Assembly (NCBI GenBank): GCA_003220265.1
Contig: QHRW01000123.1
Coordinates: 1 to 64,000 of the forward strand
DNA: 64,000 bases
Origin: Candidatus Rokuibacteriota bacterium
Lineage (GTDB): Bacteria; Methylomirabilota; Methylomirabilia; Rokubacteriales; CSP1-6
Direction: 5' to 3'
Part shown: piece by piece, positions 42,974 to 50,938 of the stretch
Numbering within the stretch: position 1 is the first letter of the stretch
How the letters are laid out: every line of letters begins with the position of its first letter
Notes under the pieces: model-generated
What the model was told of the DNA's origin: nothing
The model's input: the letters and a program-made list of their open reading frames with translations, nothing else
The model's database searches: none
Translations under genes and position numbers: made by a program

Positions 42974-44209
42974 CTAGACGGCCGCGCCGAGCGGCCGCGC
43001 GGGCTCGGGGTGGGCGAGACTCACGGGCGCGTTCGCCTCGAAGGGGCTCCAGAGGCCGAGCTCCTTGCCCATCTCGCGCACGGCCGGCAGCACCTCGGTG
43101 CCGAGCAGGCGGATGCACGTCTGGGCGTCCTGGTTGGACACGAAGCCGTCGGAGGCCCAGAAGCCGACGATCGACGGCCGCGTCTCCTCGAGCAGGCGCC
43201 GCAGCTTGGGAATGACGGTCTTCGGCGTCCCGGCGATGATCTGCTGGTCGCGGATCTGGTCCTCGAAGGCCGCGCCGCGCGGATTGCTGCGCCGGCCGAC
43301 GGCGAACTCCACGAACGCGGTGCGGTTGGAGGGCGAGAAGTAGCCGGACGGGCTCGACCACACGGGATGCGCCAGGCCGGTGAACTCGCCCTGCATCCAC
43401 ATGAACTGCCGCGCGTTGGCCAGCGCCTTTTCCTCGGTCTCGGCCACGTGGCAGCGCTGCAGGTAGCCTCGATACTCCGGCCCGCCCTCGTAGCCGACCT
43501 CGGCCGCCACCTTGTCGTAGAGCTCCCAGATCTTCTTGGTGGCGTCGATGGCGGTGCTGAGCGCGATGTAGGGGTAGCGCTTGCGCGCGGCCCAGATGAT
43601 CGTCTCCTTGCTGAGCACGCCGGGGATCCACACGCGCGGGTGCGGCTTCTGCAGCGGCACCGCCCACGGGTTCACCACGCGGTGCTGGTAGTGCGTGCCC
43701 TCCCAGCGGAAGGGGCCCGGCGTCGTCCACGCCTTGGTGATCAGCTCGTGCGCCTCCTCGAAGCGCTCACGGTTGAACGCGGGATTGACGCCGGCCGCGA
43801 GCTGCTCCTGGCCGCCGCCGCGCACGAAGCCGGAGACCAGGCGCCCGCGCGAGACCATGTCGATCATGGCCAGCTCCTCGGCCAGCCGCACCGGGTTGTC
43901 GGCGAGCGGCAGCGGGTTGCCGAGCAGCACGAGCTTCACGCGCTTGGTCATCGCGGCCAGGATGGAGGCGAACACGTTGCACTTGGCCTGCATGCAGAAC
44001 GGCGCGTTGTGATGCTCGTTCAGCATGATGCCGTCGAAGCCGACCTCCTCGGCCAGCCGGTAGTGGTCGAGGTACTCGTGATAGAGCCGGCTGCCGGCCA
44101 CCGGGTCGAAGTACTTGTTGGAGAACATCAGCGCGGTCGCGCCGAAGTCCAGCCCGGCCTTCTCGTCGTACGCCGCCATCGGCTGCTCGGTGAAGTACAT
44201 GAGATGCAT
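42974..44209 (-). CDS. LLM-class flavin-dependent monooxygenase (4), long form
   Basis: 411 residues, longer than the other LLM proteins here. Motifs are AEEVGFDGIMLNEHHNAPFC, LVLLGNPLPLADNPVRLAEE and GRLVSGFVRGGGQEQLA, typical of FMN-dependent, luciferase-type monooxygenases that need a separate flavin reductase. None is in the window. Part of the operon hydrolase-LLM-Ldh: the upstream gene stop is 4 bp before this ATG, and the Ldh gene starts 2 bp after its stop. Confidence 0.87.
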   Translation of the reverse strand: MHLMYFTEQPMAAYDEKAGLDFGATALMFSNKYFDPVAGSRLYHEYLDHYRLAEEVGFDGIMLNEHHNAPFCMQAKCNVFASILAAMTKRVKLVLLGNPLPLADNPVRLAEELAMIDMVSRGRLVSGFVRGGGQEQLAAGVNPAFNRERFEEAHELITKAWTTPGPFRWEGTHYQHRVVNPWAVPLQKPHPRVWIPGVLSKETIIWAARKRYPYIALSTAIDATKKIWELYDKVAAEVGYEGGPEYRGYLQRCHVAETEEKALANARQFMWMQGEFTGLAHPVWSSPSGYFSPSNRTAFVEFAVGRRSNPRGAAFEDQIRDQQIIAGTPKTVIPKLRRLLEETRPSIVGFWASDGFVSNQDAQTCIRLLGTEVLPAVREMGKELGLWSPFEANAPVSLAHPEPARPLGAAV

Positions 44210-44213
44210 GGGC

Positions 44214-44987
44214 TCAGGCCTCGATCATGAAGCGGGTGACGAGCGATGCCAGTGCGTCGGGCTTTTCCATGTCGACCAGGTGACCGGCGCCGTCGATGAT
44301 CTCCAGCCGCGCGCGCGGCAGCGATTTCACGTACCGCTCACCGCACTCGAGCGGCACGATGCGGTCCTCGCGGCCCCACACGACGAGCGTGGGCGCCGCC
44401 ACCGCGCCCAGCAGGTGGGGGAGCGTGGGGTTGTACATGTACGGCTTCCACGCGATGCGGAAGGTCATCTCGCGGTTGAGGTCCCACTGCTCGAGCACGC
44501 CCGTCGGCGGCTGGGCGCCGTAGACGCGCTCGAAGGCCGCGCTCTCCGCGAAGCCCGCGCGCACGTAGTCGAGGTAGGACACCAGCGCCTGGTCGGCGAT
44601 CTCGCTGCGCTCGGGCTTGACGCCCATGGCGCCCACCAGCACCAGCGCGCGCAGCGCGCGCGGCGCCATCGTGGCCAGCTCGGCGGCGATCCAGCCGCCG
44701 AAGCCCAGGCCGACGACCGCGACGTCCTCCTCGAGCAGACTCTGGTAGAGGACGGCGATGTCGCGCACGCCGCGCATCCAGTCGGGACGCGGGGAGCCGT
44801 CGTAGCCCGGATGCGAGGGCCGGATCACCGTGAAGTGCGCGGCGAGCGCGTCGTAGAACGGCAGCGCGGGCGGGCTGCCGATGTCGTGGTGGAGCACCAG
44901 CACGGGCGCGCCCTGGCCGCCGCGCGTCACCTGCAGCGGGGTGCCGGCGACATTGACGGTCTGCGACTGCCAGGCGATCGGGCTCAT
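44214..44987 (-). CDS. Alpha/beta-hydrolase with Gly in place of the nucleophile Ser
   Basis: 257 residues. The fold is clear: oxyanion loop LVLHHDIGSPP, cap region, acid residue in WGREDRIVP and catalytic His in GAGHLVDME. The nucleophile elbow, however, reads GLGFGG (residues 93-98), so Gly95 occupies the serine of the usual G-x-S-x-G. The codon is GGC, not one base from the usual TCN serine codons but one base from AGC. It is either a non-catalytic or non-hydrolytic member (lyase-like or binding protein) or carries a mutation. Starts 2 bp after the amidohydrolase stop. Confidence 0.82.
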   Translation of the reverse strand: MSPIAWQSQTVNVAGTPLQVTRGGQGAPVLVLHHDIGSPPALPFYDALAAHFTVIRPSHPGYDGSPRPDWMRGVRDIAVLYQSLLEEDVAVVGLGFGGWIAAELATMAPRALRALVLVGAMGVKPERSEIADQALVSYLDYVRAGFAESAAFERVYGAQPPTGVLEQWDLNREMTFRIAWKPYMYNPTLPHLLGAVAAPTLVVWGREDRIVPLECGERYVKSLPRARLEIIDGAGHLVDMEKPDALASLVTRFMIEA

Positions 44988-44989
44988 GG

Positions 44990-46180
44990 CTAGCAGCACC
45001 CGCCCGCGACGGCTCGATCGGGCCACCAGCCCCACGGCCGCGGTCCGAAGTCCGGCGTGAAGACGCGGCCCTTCTTCAGCGTCAGGTGCGGCGCGAACGC
45101 GTGCTTCACGCGCAGGCCCGCGCCCAGGATGTCGTAGACCACCCAGTCGCCCTCGCGCAGGTCGAGCACCGACACGTCGGCCTGGCGTCCGACCTCCAGC
45201 TTGCCAAGGCGCCCCTCGAGACCGACGGCCGTGGCCGGGTTGGTCGTGGACATCGTGACCACCTGGGGCACCGTGAAGCCGAGGCCGAGGAAGCGCGTCA
45301 TCATCTCGGTCATGCTGTGCACGGTCATCGCGCGGCCCGGCACGGTGAGGTCGGTCGAGATGCAGTGGGGCAGCAGGCCCTGCTCGAGGATCTTGCGCCC
45401 GACCTCGAAGCTGAAGTTCATGCGGCCGTGCGCGGTGTCGAACCACACGCCGCGGGCGGCGGCCTCGCGCGCCTCGGGCACCAGCTTGCCGTTGCCGTCG
45501 AGCACGCCGCCCGGATTCGGCGTGAAGTAGTGCGTGAGGATGTCCCCCGGCTCCAGCAGGTCCAGCAGCGGGTGGATGACCTTCGGGTCGTAGCGCTTCT
45601 CGGTGTCGCCGATGTGGACCATCAGCTTGATGCCGGCCTCGCGCGCGGCGCGCTTGGCCAGCTTGGGCATCTCCATGCCCATGATCTCGAGCGCCGGCGA
45701 GACCATGCGCGCCTTGATGCCGCGGATCAGCCCCTTGTTCTCGGTGGCCACCTTGATCGTGTCGGCCACGTTGACGCTGCTCTCCGAGATGATGTCGGGC
45801 AGCGTGGCGAGCCCGGTCTGGCAGATGTGCAGGAACGGGACGATCTCGGTCGCACAGTTGGGCAGGATGTGACGCCAGCCGCCGAACGTGGCCGAGCCCG
45901 CGCTGCCGGCGTCCACGATGGTGGTGACGCCGGAATGCACGCCGCCCAGGTCCGGATTGACGCCGGTGCGGTTGATGCCTTCGAAGACGTGGGCGTGCAC
46001 GTCGATGAGCCCCGGCGTCACGAGCTTGCCGCCCACCTCGACGACACGCGCCGCCTCCGCGGGCGCGATGCCCGCCGCGATGCGCGCGATCTTGCCGGAT
46101 TCGATCGCCACGTCGAGGACGCCGTCGAGCCCGCTCGCGACGTCCACGACCCTGCCACCCTTGAGGACGAGATCGTACAT
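44990..46180 (-). CDS. Amidohydrolase/deacetylase family metallohydrolase (dihydroorotase-like)
   Basis: 396 residues. It has the N-terminal beta-sandwich (YDLVLKGGRVVDVASG) and barrel metal site HAH in VTPGLIDVHAHVFEG. Further metal-site candidates are His in MVHIGDTEKR, THYFTPNPGG and the Asp in CISTDLT. The C-terminal segment GKLEVGRQADVSVLDL closes the sandwich. The family hydrolyses cyclic amides or deacetylates amino sugars. It is first gene of the six-gene minus-strand operon; AAGGAG lies upstream of the ATG and TATGAT (46207-46212, minus strand) is a possible -10. Confidence 0.86.
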   Translation of the reverse strand: MYDLVLKGGRVVDVASGLDGVLDVAIESGKIARIAAGIAPAEAARVVEVGGKLVTPGLIDVHAHVFEGINRTGVNPDLGGVHSGVTTIVDAGSAGSATFGGWRHILPNCATEIVPFLHICQTGLATLPDIISESSVNVADTIKVATENKGLIRGIKARMVSPALEIMGMEMPKLAKRAAREAGIKLMVHIGDTEKRYDPKVIHPLLDLLEPGDILTHYFTPNPGGVLDGNGKLVPEAREAAARGVWFDTAHGRMNFSFEVGRKILEQGLLPHCISTDLTVPGRAMTVHSMTEMMTRFLGLGFTVPQVVTMSTTNPATAVGLEGRLGKLEVGRQADVSVLDLREGDWVVYDILGAGLRVKHAFAPHLTLKKGRVFTPDFGPRPWGWWPDRAVAGGCC

Positions 46181-46279
46181 GGCTGTCTCCTTGATCGAAG
46201 GCAGCCATCATACCCGGGATGACGGGCGCGTCGAGCCGTGCTATATGCCTCGCTCAGAATCACCGCTCGAGGAGGTCCG

Positions 46280-47944
46280 ATGCGACACCTGTTCACAACG
46301 CTCGTGCCGGCCGTGCTCGTGCTGGTGGCGGCCTGCTCGACCTCGCGCACGGAGACGGCGGCGGGCCACGGCGCCCACGCCGGCGACGGCGCGCCCGTGC
46401 TCTCCAAGGCCCTCGGCCGCCACTCGTACCGCATCACCACGTCGTCCTCCGACGCTCAGCGCTGGTTCGATCAGGGCCTGCGCCTCGTCTACGCGTTCAA
46501 CCACGGCGAGGCCCAGCGCGCGTTCCGGGAGGCGGCGCGCCTCGATCCCGGCTGCGCCATGTGCTACTGGGGCATCGCGATCACGGAGGGCTCGAACTAC
46601 AACAGCCCGACCGACGCCGAGCGCGAGGCGCGCGCGCTGGCCGCGGTGCGGCTGGCCCAGCAGCACACGCCGGGTGCCCACCCGGTCGAGCGCGCGATGA
46701 TCGGCGCGCTGGCGCGGCGCCACTCCGCCGACCCGGCCGCCACGCGCGAGGCGCTCGATCGCGCGTACGCGGACGCCATGCGCGAGGTGGCGCGGCAGTT
46801 CCCCAACGACCTCGAGGCGCAGACCTTCTTCGCCGACGCGCTCATGAACCTGCGCCCGTGGAACTTGTGGACGTTCGAGGGCGCGCCGCAGCCCGGCACC
46901 GAGGAGATCGTGCAGACGCTCGAGCGCGTGCTGGCGCGCAACGCCGATCACCCCGGCGCCGCGCACCTCTACATCCACGCCGTCGAGGCCAGCACCCAGC
47001 CCGGCCGCGCCGAGGCCGCCGCCGACCGGCTGCTGAAGGCCATGCCGGGGGCCGGCCACCTCGTGCACATGCCCTCGCACATCTACTGGCGCGTGGGCCG
47101 CTACGCGGACGCGGTCGCGGCCAACACGGCCGCGGTGCAGGCGGACCGCGCGTACTTCAAGGTCGCGCAGGGGAGCCCGATCTATCGCGGGCTCTACTAT
47201 CCGCACAACATCGACTTCATCTGGCAGTCGGCGGCCATGCAGGGGCGCAGCGCCGATACGCTGCGCGCCGCGCGCGACCTGGCCGCCAGCGCGCCGGCCG
47301 AGATGATCAAGGCCATGCCGGACATGGAGACGGCGCCCGTCGCGCCGATCGCCGCGCTCGTGCGCTTCGGCCGCTGGGACGAGGTGCTCGCGCAGCCGGC
47401 GCCGCCGCGCGAGTGGTCCTACACGACCGGCTTCTGGCACTACGCGCGCGGCATCGCGTTCAACGCCAAGGGCCAGGCCTCCGAGGCGCGCGGCGAGCTC
47501 GGCGCGCTGGAAGCGATCGTGCAGTCGGTACCGGCCGAGCGGACGGTGGCGTTCTTCTTCCGCGCCAAGAACTTGCTGCAGATGGCCGCCAACGTGCTGG
47601 CGGCCGAGATCGCCGCCAAGGCCGGCGACTACGTCACCAGCGAACGGTTGCTGCGCGCGGCGGTGGCCGAGCAGGACACGCACTGGTTCACCGAGCCGCC
47701 GCCGTGGTACTTCCCCGTCCGCCACGCCCTGGGCGCCGTGCTGGTGCAGGCCGGCCGCGGCGCCGCCGCCGAGCAGGTCTATCGCGAGGATCTGGTGCGC
47801 AATCCCGGCAACGGCTGGGCGCTCATGGGCCTGACCCAGGCCCTGCGCGCCCAGGGCAAGGCGGACTCGGCGCAGCAGTCCGAGATCCGCTTCCGCAAGG
47901 CCTGGGCGAAGGCCGACGTGACGCTGACGAGCTCTCGCTTCTAG
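46280..47944 (+). CDS. TPR-containing lipoprotein
   Basis: 554 residues. A lipobox (VLVAAC, Cys19) predicts a lipid-anchored envelope protein. The mature part is a set of TPR-like helical pairs (YAFNHGEAQRAFREAARLDP, HLYIHAVEASTQPGRAEAA, YWRVGRYADAVAANTAAVQ), with repeated HxxxH-like histidines in GHLVHMPSHIYWR. GAGGAGG precedes the ATG. Proteins of this kind are widespread but functionally uncharacterised. The TAG stop shares CTAG with the convergent small TPR gene. Confidence 0.8.
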   Translation: MRHLFTTLVPAVLVLVAACSTSRTETAAGHGAHAGDGAPVLSKALGRHSYRITTSSSDAQRWFDQGLRLVYAFNHGEAQRAFREAARLDPGCAMCYWGIAITEGSNYNSPTDAEREARALAAVRLAQQHTPGAHPVERAMIGALARRHSADPAATREALDRAYADAMREVARQFPNDLEAQTFFADALMNLRPWNLWTFEGAPQPGTEEIVQTLERVLARNADHPGAAHLYIHAVEASTQPGRAEAAADRLLKAMPGAGHLVHMPSHIYWRVGRYADAVAANTAAVQADRAYFKVAQGSPIYRGLYYPHNIDFIWQSAAMQGRSADTLRAARDLAASAPAEMIKAMPDMETAPVAPIAALVRFGRWDEVLAQPAPPREWSYTTGFWHYARGIAFNAKGQASEARGELGALEAIVQSVPAERTVAFFFRAKNLLQMAANVLAAEIAAKAGDYVTSERLLRAAVAEQDTHWFTEPPPWYFPVRHALGAVLVQAGRGAAAEQVYREDLVRNPGNGWALMGLTQALRAQGKADSAQQSEIRFRKAWAKADVTLTSSRF

Positions 47945-48408
47945 CGCGTCGCGCCGCTGCCGATGACCTCGTCCAGCTCGCTGGCGCGGGCGGGGTCGAG
48001 GGGGCGGAGGCGGTCGAGGACGCGGCGGGCGTCCTCGACGCGGCCCATCTTCACGTAGGCCTCGCCGAGGTATTCGAGGGCTTCGGGGAAGTTCGGGCGC
48101 AGCCGGAGCGCCTCGTCGTACGCGGCGAGGGACTCACCGAAGCGCCCCTGGTTACGCAGCGCGTAGCCCAGCTCGTTCCACGCGTCGGCGAAGCCGGCCC
48201 GCAGCGCGATCGCCCGGCGGAAGCTGGCCTCGGCCGCCGGCCAGTCCTTGGCGACGCGCGCGCGCACGCCGCGGTCGTACTCGCTGTCGGCGCTGGGGGT
48301 CGGAGCGGGCTGCAGGCGCGGCTCGATCGCGGGCGCGCTGGGCTCGCCGGCGGCGAGTCCCGGCGCCAGCAGCAGCGCGAGGACCAGCGCCGCCGGCGCG
48401 GCGCGCAT
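47941..48408 (-). CDS. Small secreted TPR protein
   Basis: 155 residues with a signal peptide (about 1-20, ending GLAAGE). A Pro-rich linker is followed by two to three TPRs (AEASFRRAIALRAGFADAWN, ESLAAYDEALRLRPNFPEAL, YLGEAYVKMGRVEDARRVL). The ATG overlaps the upstream VOC gene stop (TGATG), so it is translated with the SMP-30/VOC pair, although its periplasmic location suggests a different job. The stop is shared through CTAG. Confidence 0.75.
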   Translation of the reverse strand: MRAAPAALVLALLLAPGLAAGEPSAPAIEPRLQPAPTPSADSEYDRGVRARVAKDWPAAEASFRRAIALRAGFADAWNELGYALRNQGRFGESLAAYDEALRLRPNFPEALEYLGEAYVKMGRVEDARRVLDRLRPLDPARASELDEVIGSGATR

Positions 48409-48851
48409 CAGGCCTTGGGGCTGAAGCTCGGGGTGCCGACCCAGCCGGACTCGGAGACGTCCACCATGATCCCGTCGGGGCCCGAGTACTTCACCTCGAC
48501 GTTGCCGCCGTAGCGCCGCTCCGCGTTGTGGCCCAGCTCGAGCGCGTGGTTGACGTCGTCGCGCTTGGGGGAGCCGGCCGCGGTGAGCCGCTCGGCGGTC
48601 TCGTCCATGTTGTCCACCTGGAAGCCGAAGTGGTGCAGGCCGCTCCAGTCCTTGCCGCGCTCGACCCCGGCCACCGCGTCGGTCTTGAACTTCAGGATGG
48701 CCAGGTTGATGTCGCCGTCGGTGAGGTAGAAGCCCGTGGCCCCGGGCGAGTCCACCCGTCCGACCTGCTTGAGGCCGAACACGTCGATGTAGAACTTCGC
48801 CGTCTTCTCGGGGTCCTGCGTGGATAGCGCGATGTGCTTGATCTTGGCCAT
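48408..48851 (-). CDS. VOC/glyoxalase-fold protein (2)
   Basis: 147 residues. MAKIKHIALSTQDPEKTAKFY is a typical VOC start with a metal His; a second His is in SGLHHFGFQVDNMD; the third position is Asp in GIMVDVSES rather than the usual Glu. One-base overlaps join it to both neighbours (SMP-30 upstream, TPR downstream). It may act on the lactone or sugar-acid product of the SMP-30 enzyme, but the reaction is not predictable. Confidence 0.82.
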   Translation of the reverse strand: MAKIKHIALSTQDPEKTAKFYIDVFGLKQVGRVDSPGATGFYLTDGDINLAILKFKTDAVAGVERGKDWSGLHHFGFQVDNMDETAERLTAAGSPKRDDVNHALELGHNAERRYGGNVEVKYSGPDGIMVDVSESGWVGTPSFSPKA

Positions 48852-49729
48852 CACGACCTCCGTTGAGCGCGACGATACCACGGGTGCGGCTGCCCCGGCA
48901 CCTTCACGCGCAGCGTGTAGAGCGACGTCCTGGCGGTGAAGAAGAGCGTGCGCAGATCGGGGCCGCCGAAGGCCAGGTTGGCGGGCACTTCCGGCGTGCG
49001 GATGATGCCCAGGCGCTTGCCATCGGGGGCGAAGACCCAGGTGCCCCCCGGACCCGTGCAGTACACGCGTCCCTCGACGTCCACCTTCATGCCGTCGGGC
49101 ACGCCGTCCGTCTCGTCGGAGGACATGTCGGCGAAGATGCGCCGGCGCACCACCGCGCCGCCCGCGTCGAGCTCGAAGGCGTGGATGTACTGCGTCCAGC
49201 GCGTGTTGGCCACGTAGAGCACGCGCTCGTCGGGCGAGAAGGCCAGGCCGTTCGGATACTCGCAATCCGCCGCCAGCGTCGTCGTGCCGTCGGGCGCGAT
49301 GCGATAGACGCCCGCGTAGGGCAGCTCGCGCTGCGCCAGCGGCACGCGCAGGCCCGGATCGGTGAACCAGAGGCTGCCGTCGGAGCGGCACACGACGTCG
49401 TTGGGACGGTTGAAGCGCTGGCCCTCGAAGCGATCCACCAGCGCCTCGACGCGGCCGCCGGCATCCATGCGGCTGATCCGCCGGTTGCCGCCCTCGCACA
49501 TCACCAGCCGGCCCTCGAGATCGAAGGTCGTCCCGTTGCCCTCGCCGGTGTCGCTGCGCACCAGCTCGGGCGTCGTCCCCGGCGTGATCCGCTGGAGCAC
49601 GCTGCGGCGGATGTCGACGAAGTAGTAGAAGCCGTCGGGATGCCACGAGGGGCCCTCGGTGAAGCCGAAGCCGGTGGCGAGGCGCTCGGGCGTGGTCGTC
49701 TCCAGGAGGCTCGACAGGCGGTCGTCCAT
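48851..49729 (-). CDS. SMP-30/gluconolactonase/LRE family protein
   Basis: 292 residues, six-bladed beta-propeller lactonase. Metal-ligand candidates are Glu in GFTEGPSWHP, Asn in RPNDVVCRSDGSLWFTD, Asn in YPNGLAFSPDE and Asp in DGVPDGMKVDVEG. It hydrolyses sugar or other lactones to open acids. GGAGGAG is 8 nt before the ATG. Divergent from an enolase-superfamily dehydratase gene, and together they resemble a sugar-acid route (lactone to acid to keto-deoxy acid). Confidence 0.86.
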   Translation of the reverse strand: MDDRLSSLLETTTPERLATGFGFTEGPSWHPDGFYYFVDIRRSVLQRITPGTTPELVRSDTGEGNGTTFDLEGRLVMCEGGNRRISRMDAGGRVEALVDRFEGQRFNRPNDVVCRSDGSLWFTDPGLRVPLAQRELPYAGVYRIAPDGTTTLAADCEYPNGLAFSPDERVLYVANTRWTQYIHAFELDAGGAVVRRRIFADMSSDETDGVPDGMKVDVEGRVYCTGPGGTWVFAPDGKRLGIIRTPEVPANLAFGGPDLRTLFFTARTSLYTLRVKVPGQPHPWYRRAQRRS

Positions 49730-49786
49730 GGTGTGTACACTCCTCCGCGGCACCAGAGGGTACGCCACCAGGGGAGGCTGCCTCAG

Positions 49787-50938
49787 ATGAAAGTGACGGC
49801 CGTCACGCCGTTCGTCGTCGACCCGGGCTATGGCAAGAACTGGCTCTTCGTGAAGGTGGACACCGCGGACGGCCTGCACGGCTGGGGCGAATGCTACACG
49901 CAGGCCGATCGCGATCAGTCGATCGTCGCCCACGTGCGGCAGCTCGGGCGCTACCTGGCCGGCCGCGAGGCCGACCAGATCCGCCACTTCACGCACTGGG
50001 CCTATCACGACTTCGCCGCCAAGCGCGGCGCCATGGATTTCTGGAGCGCCGTCAGCGGCATCGAGCAGGCGCTGTGGGACCTGGCCGGCAAGCGGCTGGG
50101 CGTGCCGGTGGTCACGCTCCTGGGCGGGCCGTGCCGCGAGCGCATTCGCGTCTACGCCAACGGCTGGTACTCGGGGGCGAGGACGCCCGAGGCCTACGCG
50201 GCCAAGGCCAAGGAGACGGTCGGCCGCGGCTTCACCGCGCTCAAGTTCGACCCGTTCCCGGGGCCGTGGCGCACGCACATCTCGCGCGACGCCGAGCGCC
50301 AGGTGGTGGAGACCGTGCGCGCGGTGCGCGAGGCCGTGGGGCCGAAGATCGACCTGCTGATCGAGGTGCATCGCCGGCTGGCGCCGATGCACGCCGTGCG
50401 CGTGGCCCGGCTGCTGGAGCCGTTCGATCCGTTCTGGTACGAGGAGCCCGTCTCGGCGCGCGACGTCGGCGCCCTGGCGGAGTGCCGGAGCCAGATCCGC
50501 ATGCCGATCGTCACCGGCGAGGAGCTGTACACGCGCTTCGAGTTCCGCGAGGTCTTCGAGCGTCGCGCGGCCGACATCATCAACCCGGACGTCTGCAACG
50601 TGGGCGGCATCGAGGAGCTGAAGGACATCGCCGCCATGGCCGAGGCGTACCACGTGGTCGTCTCGCCCCACAACTACAACAGCACCACCGTCGGGCTCGC
50701 GGCCACGCTGCACGTCTCCGCCGCGATCCCGAACTTCCTGATCACCGAGTACTTCGTGAACTTCGAGCCGCGCGGCCGCGAGATCGCGGTGACGCCGTTC
50801 ACGCTGCAGGACGGCTATCTCGCGGTGCCGACCGCGCCCGGCCTGGGCATCGAGCTGAAGGAAGACGCGCTAATGCGCCATGCCGCCCGCGACTTCCCGC
50901 CGCGCGCGGTGCCGACGCCCGGCGAGGAAGGGCCGTAG
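49787..50938 (+). CDS. Enolase-superfamily (mandelate racemase/galactonate dehydratase-like) protein
   Basis: 383 residues. N-terminal capping domain (GKNWLFVKVDTADGLHGWGE) and barrel with ALKFDPFPGPW, metal ligands in LIEVHRRLAPMHA, WYEEPVSARD and VTGEELYTR, and the catalytic His in VVSPHNYNSTT. This pattern fits acid-sugar dehydratases that make 2-keto-3-deoxy acids. GGGGAGG lies upstream of the ATG. The TAG stop overlaps the GTG start of the Rieske gene (TAGTG), an odd pairing of sugar-acid and aromatic-type enzymes. Confidence 0.86.
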   Translation: MKVTAVTPFVVDPGYGKNWLFVKVDTADGLHGWGECYTQADRDQSIVAHVRQLGRYLAGREADQIRHFTHWAYHDFAAKRGAMDFWSAVSGIEQALWDLAGKRLGVPVVTLLGGPCRERIRVYANGWYSGARTPEAYAAKAKETVGRGFTALKFDPFPGPWRTHISRDAERQVVETVRAVREAVGPKIDLLIEVHRRLAPMHAVRVARLLEPFDPFWYEEPVSARDVGALAECRSQIRMPIVTGEELYTRFEFREVFERRAADIINPDVCNVGGIEELKDIAAMAEAYHVVVSPHNYNSTTVGLAATLHVSAAIPNFLITEYFVNFEPRGREIAVTPFTLQDGYLAVPTAPGLGIELKEDALMRHAARDFPPRAVPTPGEEGP

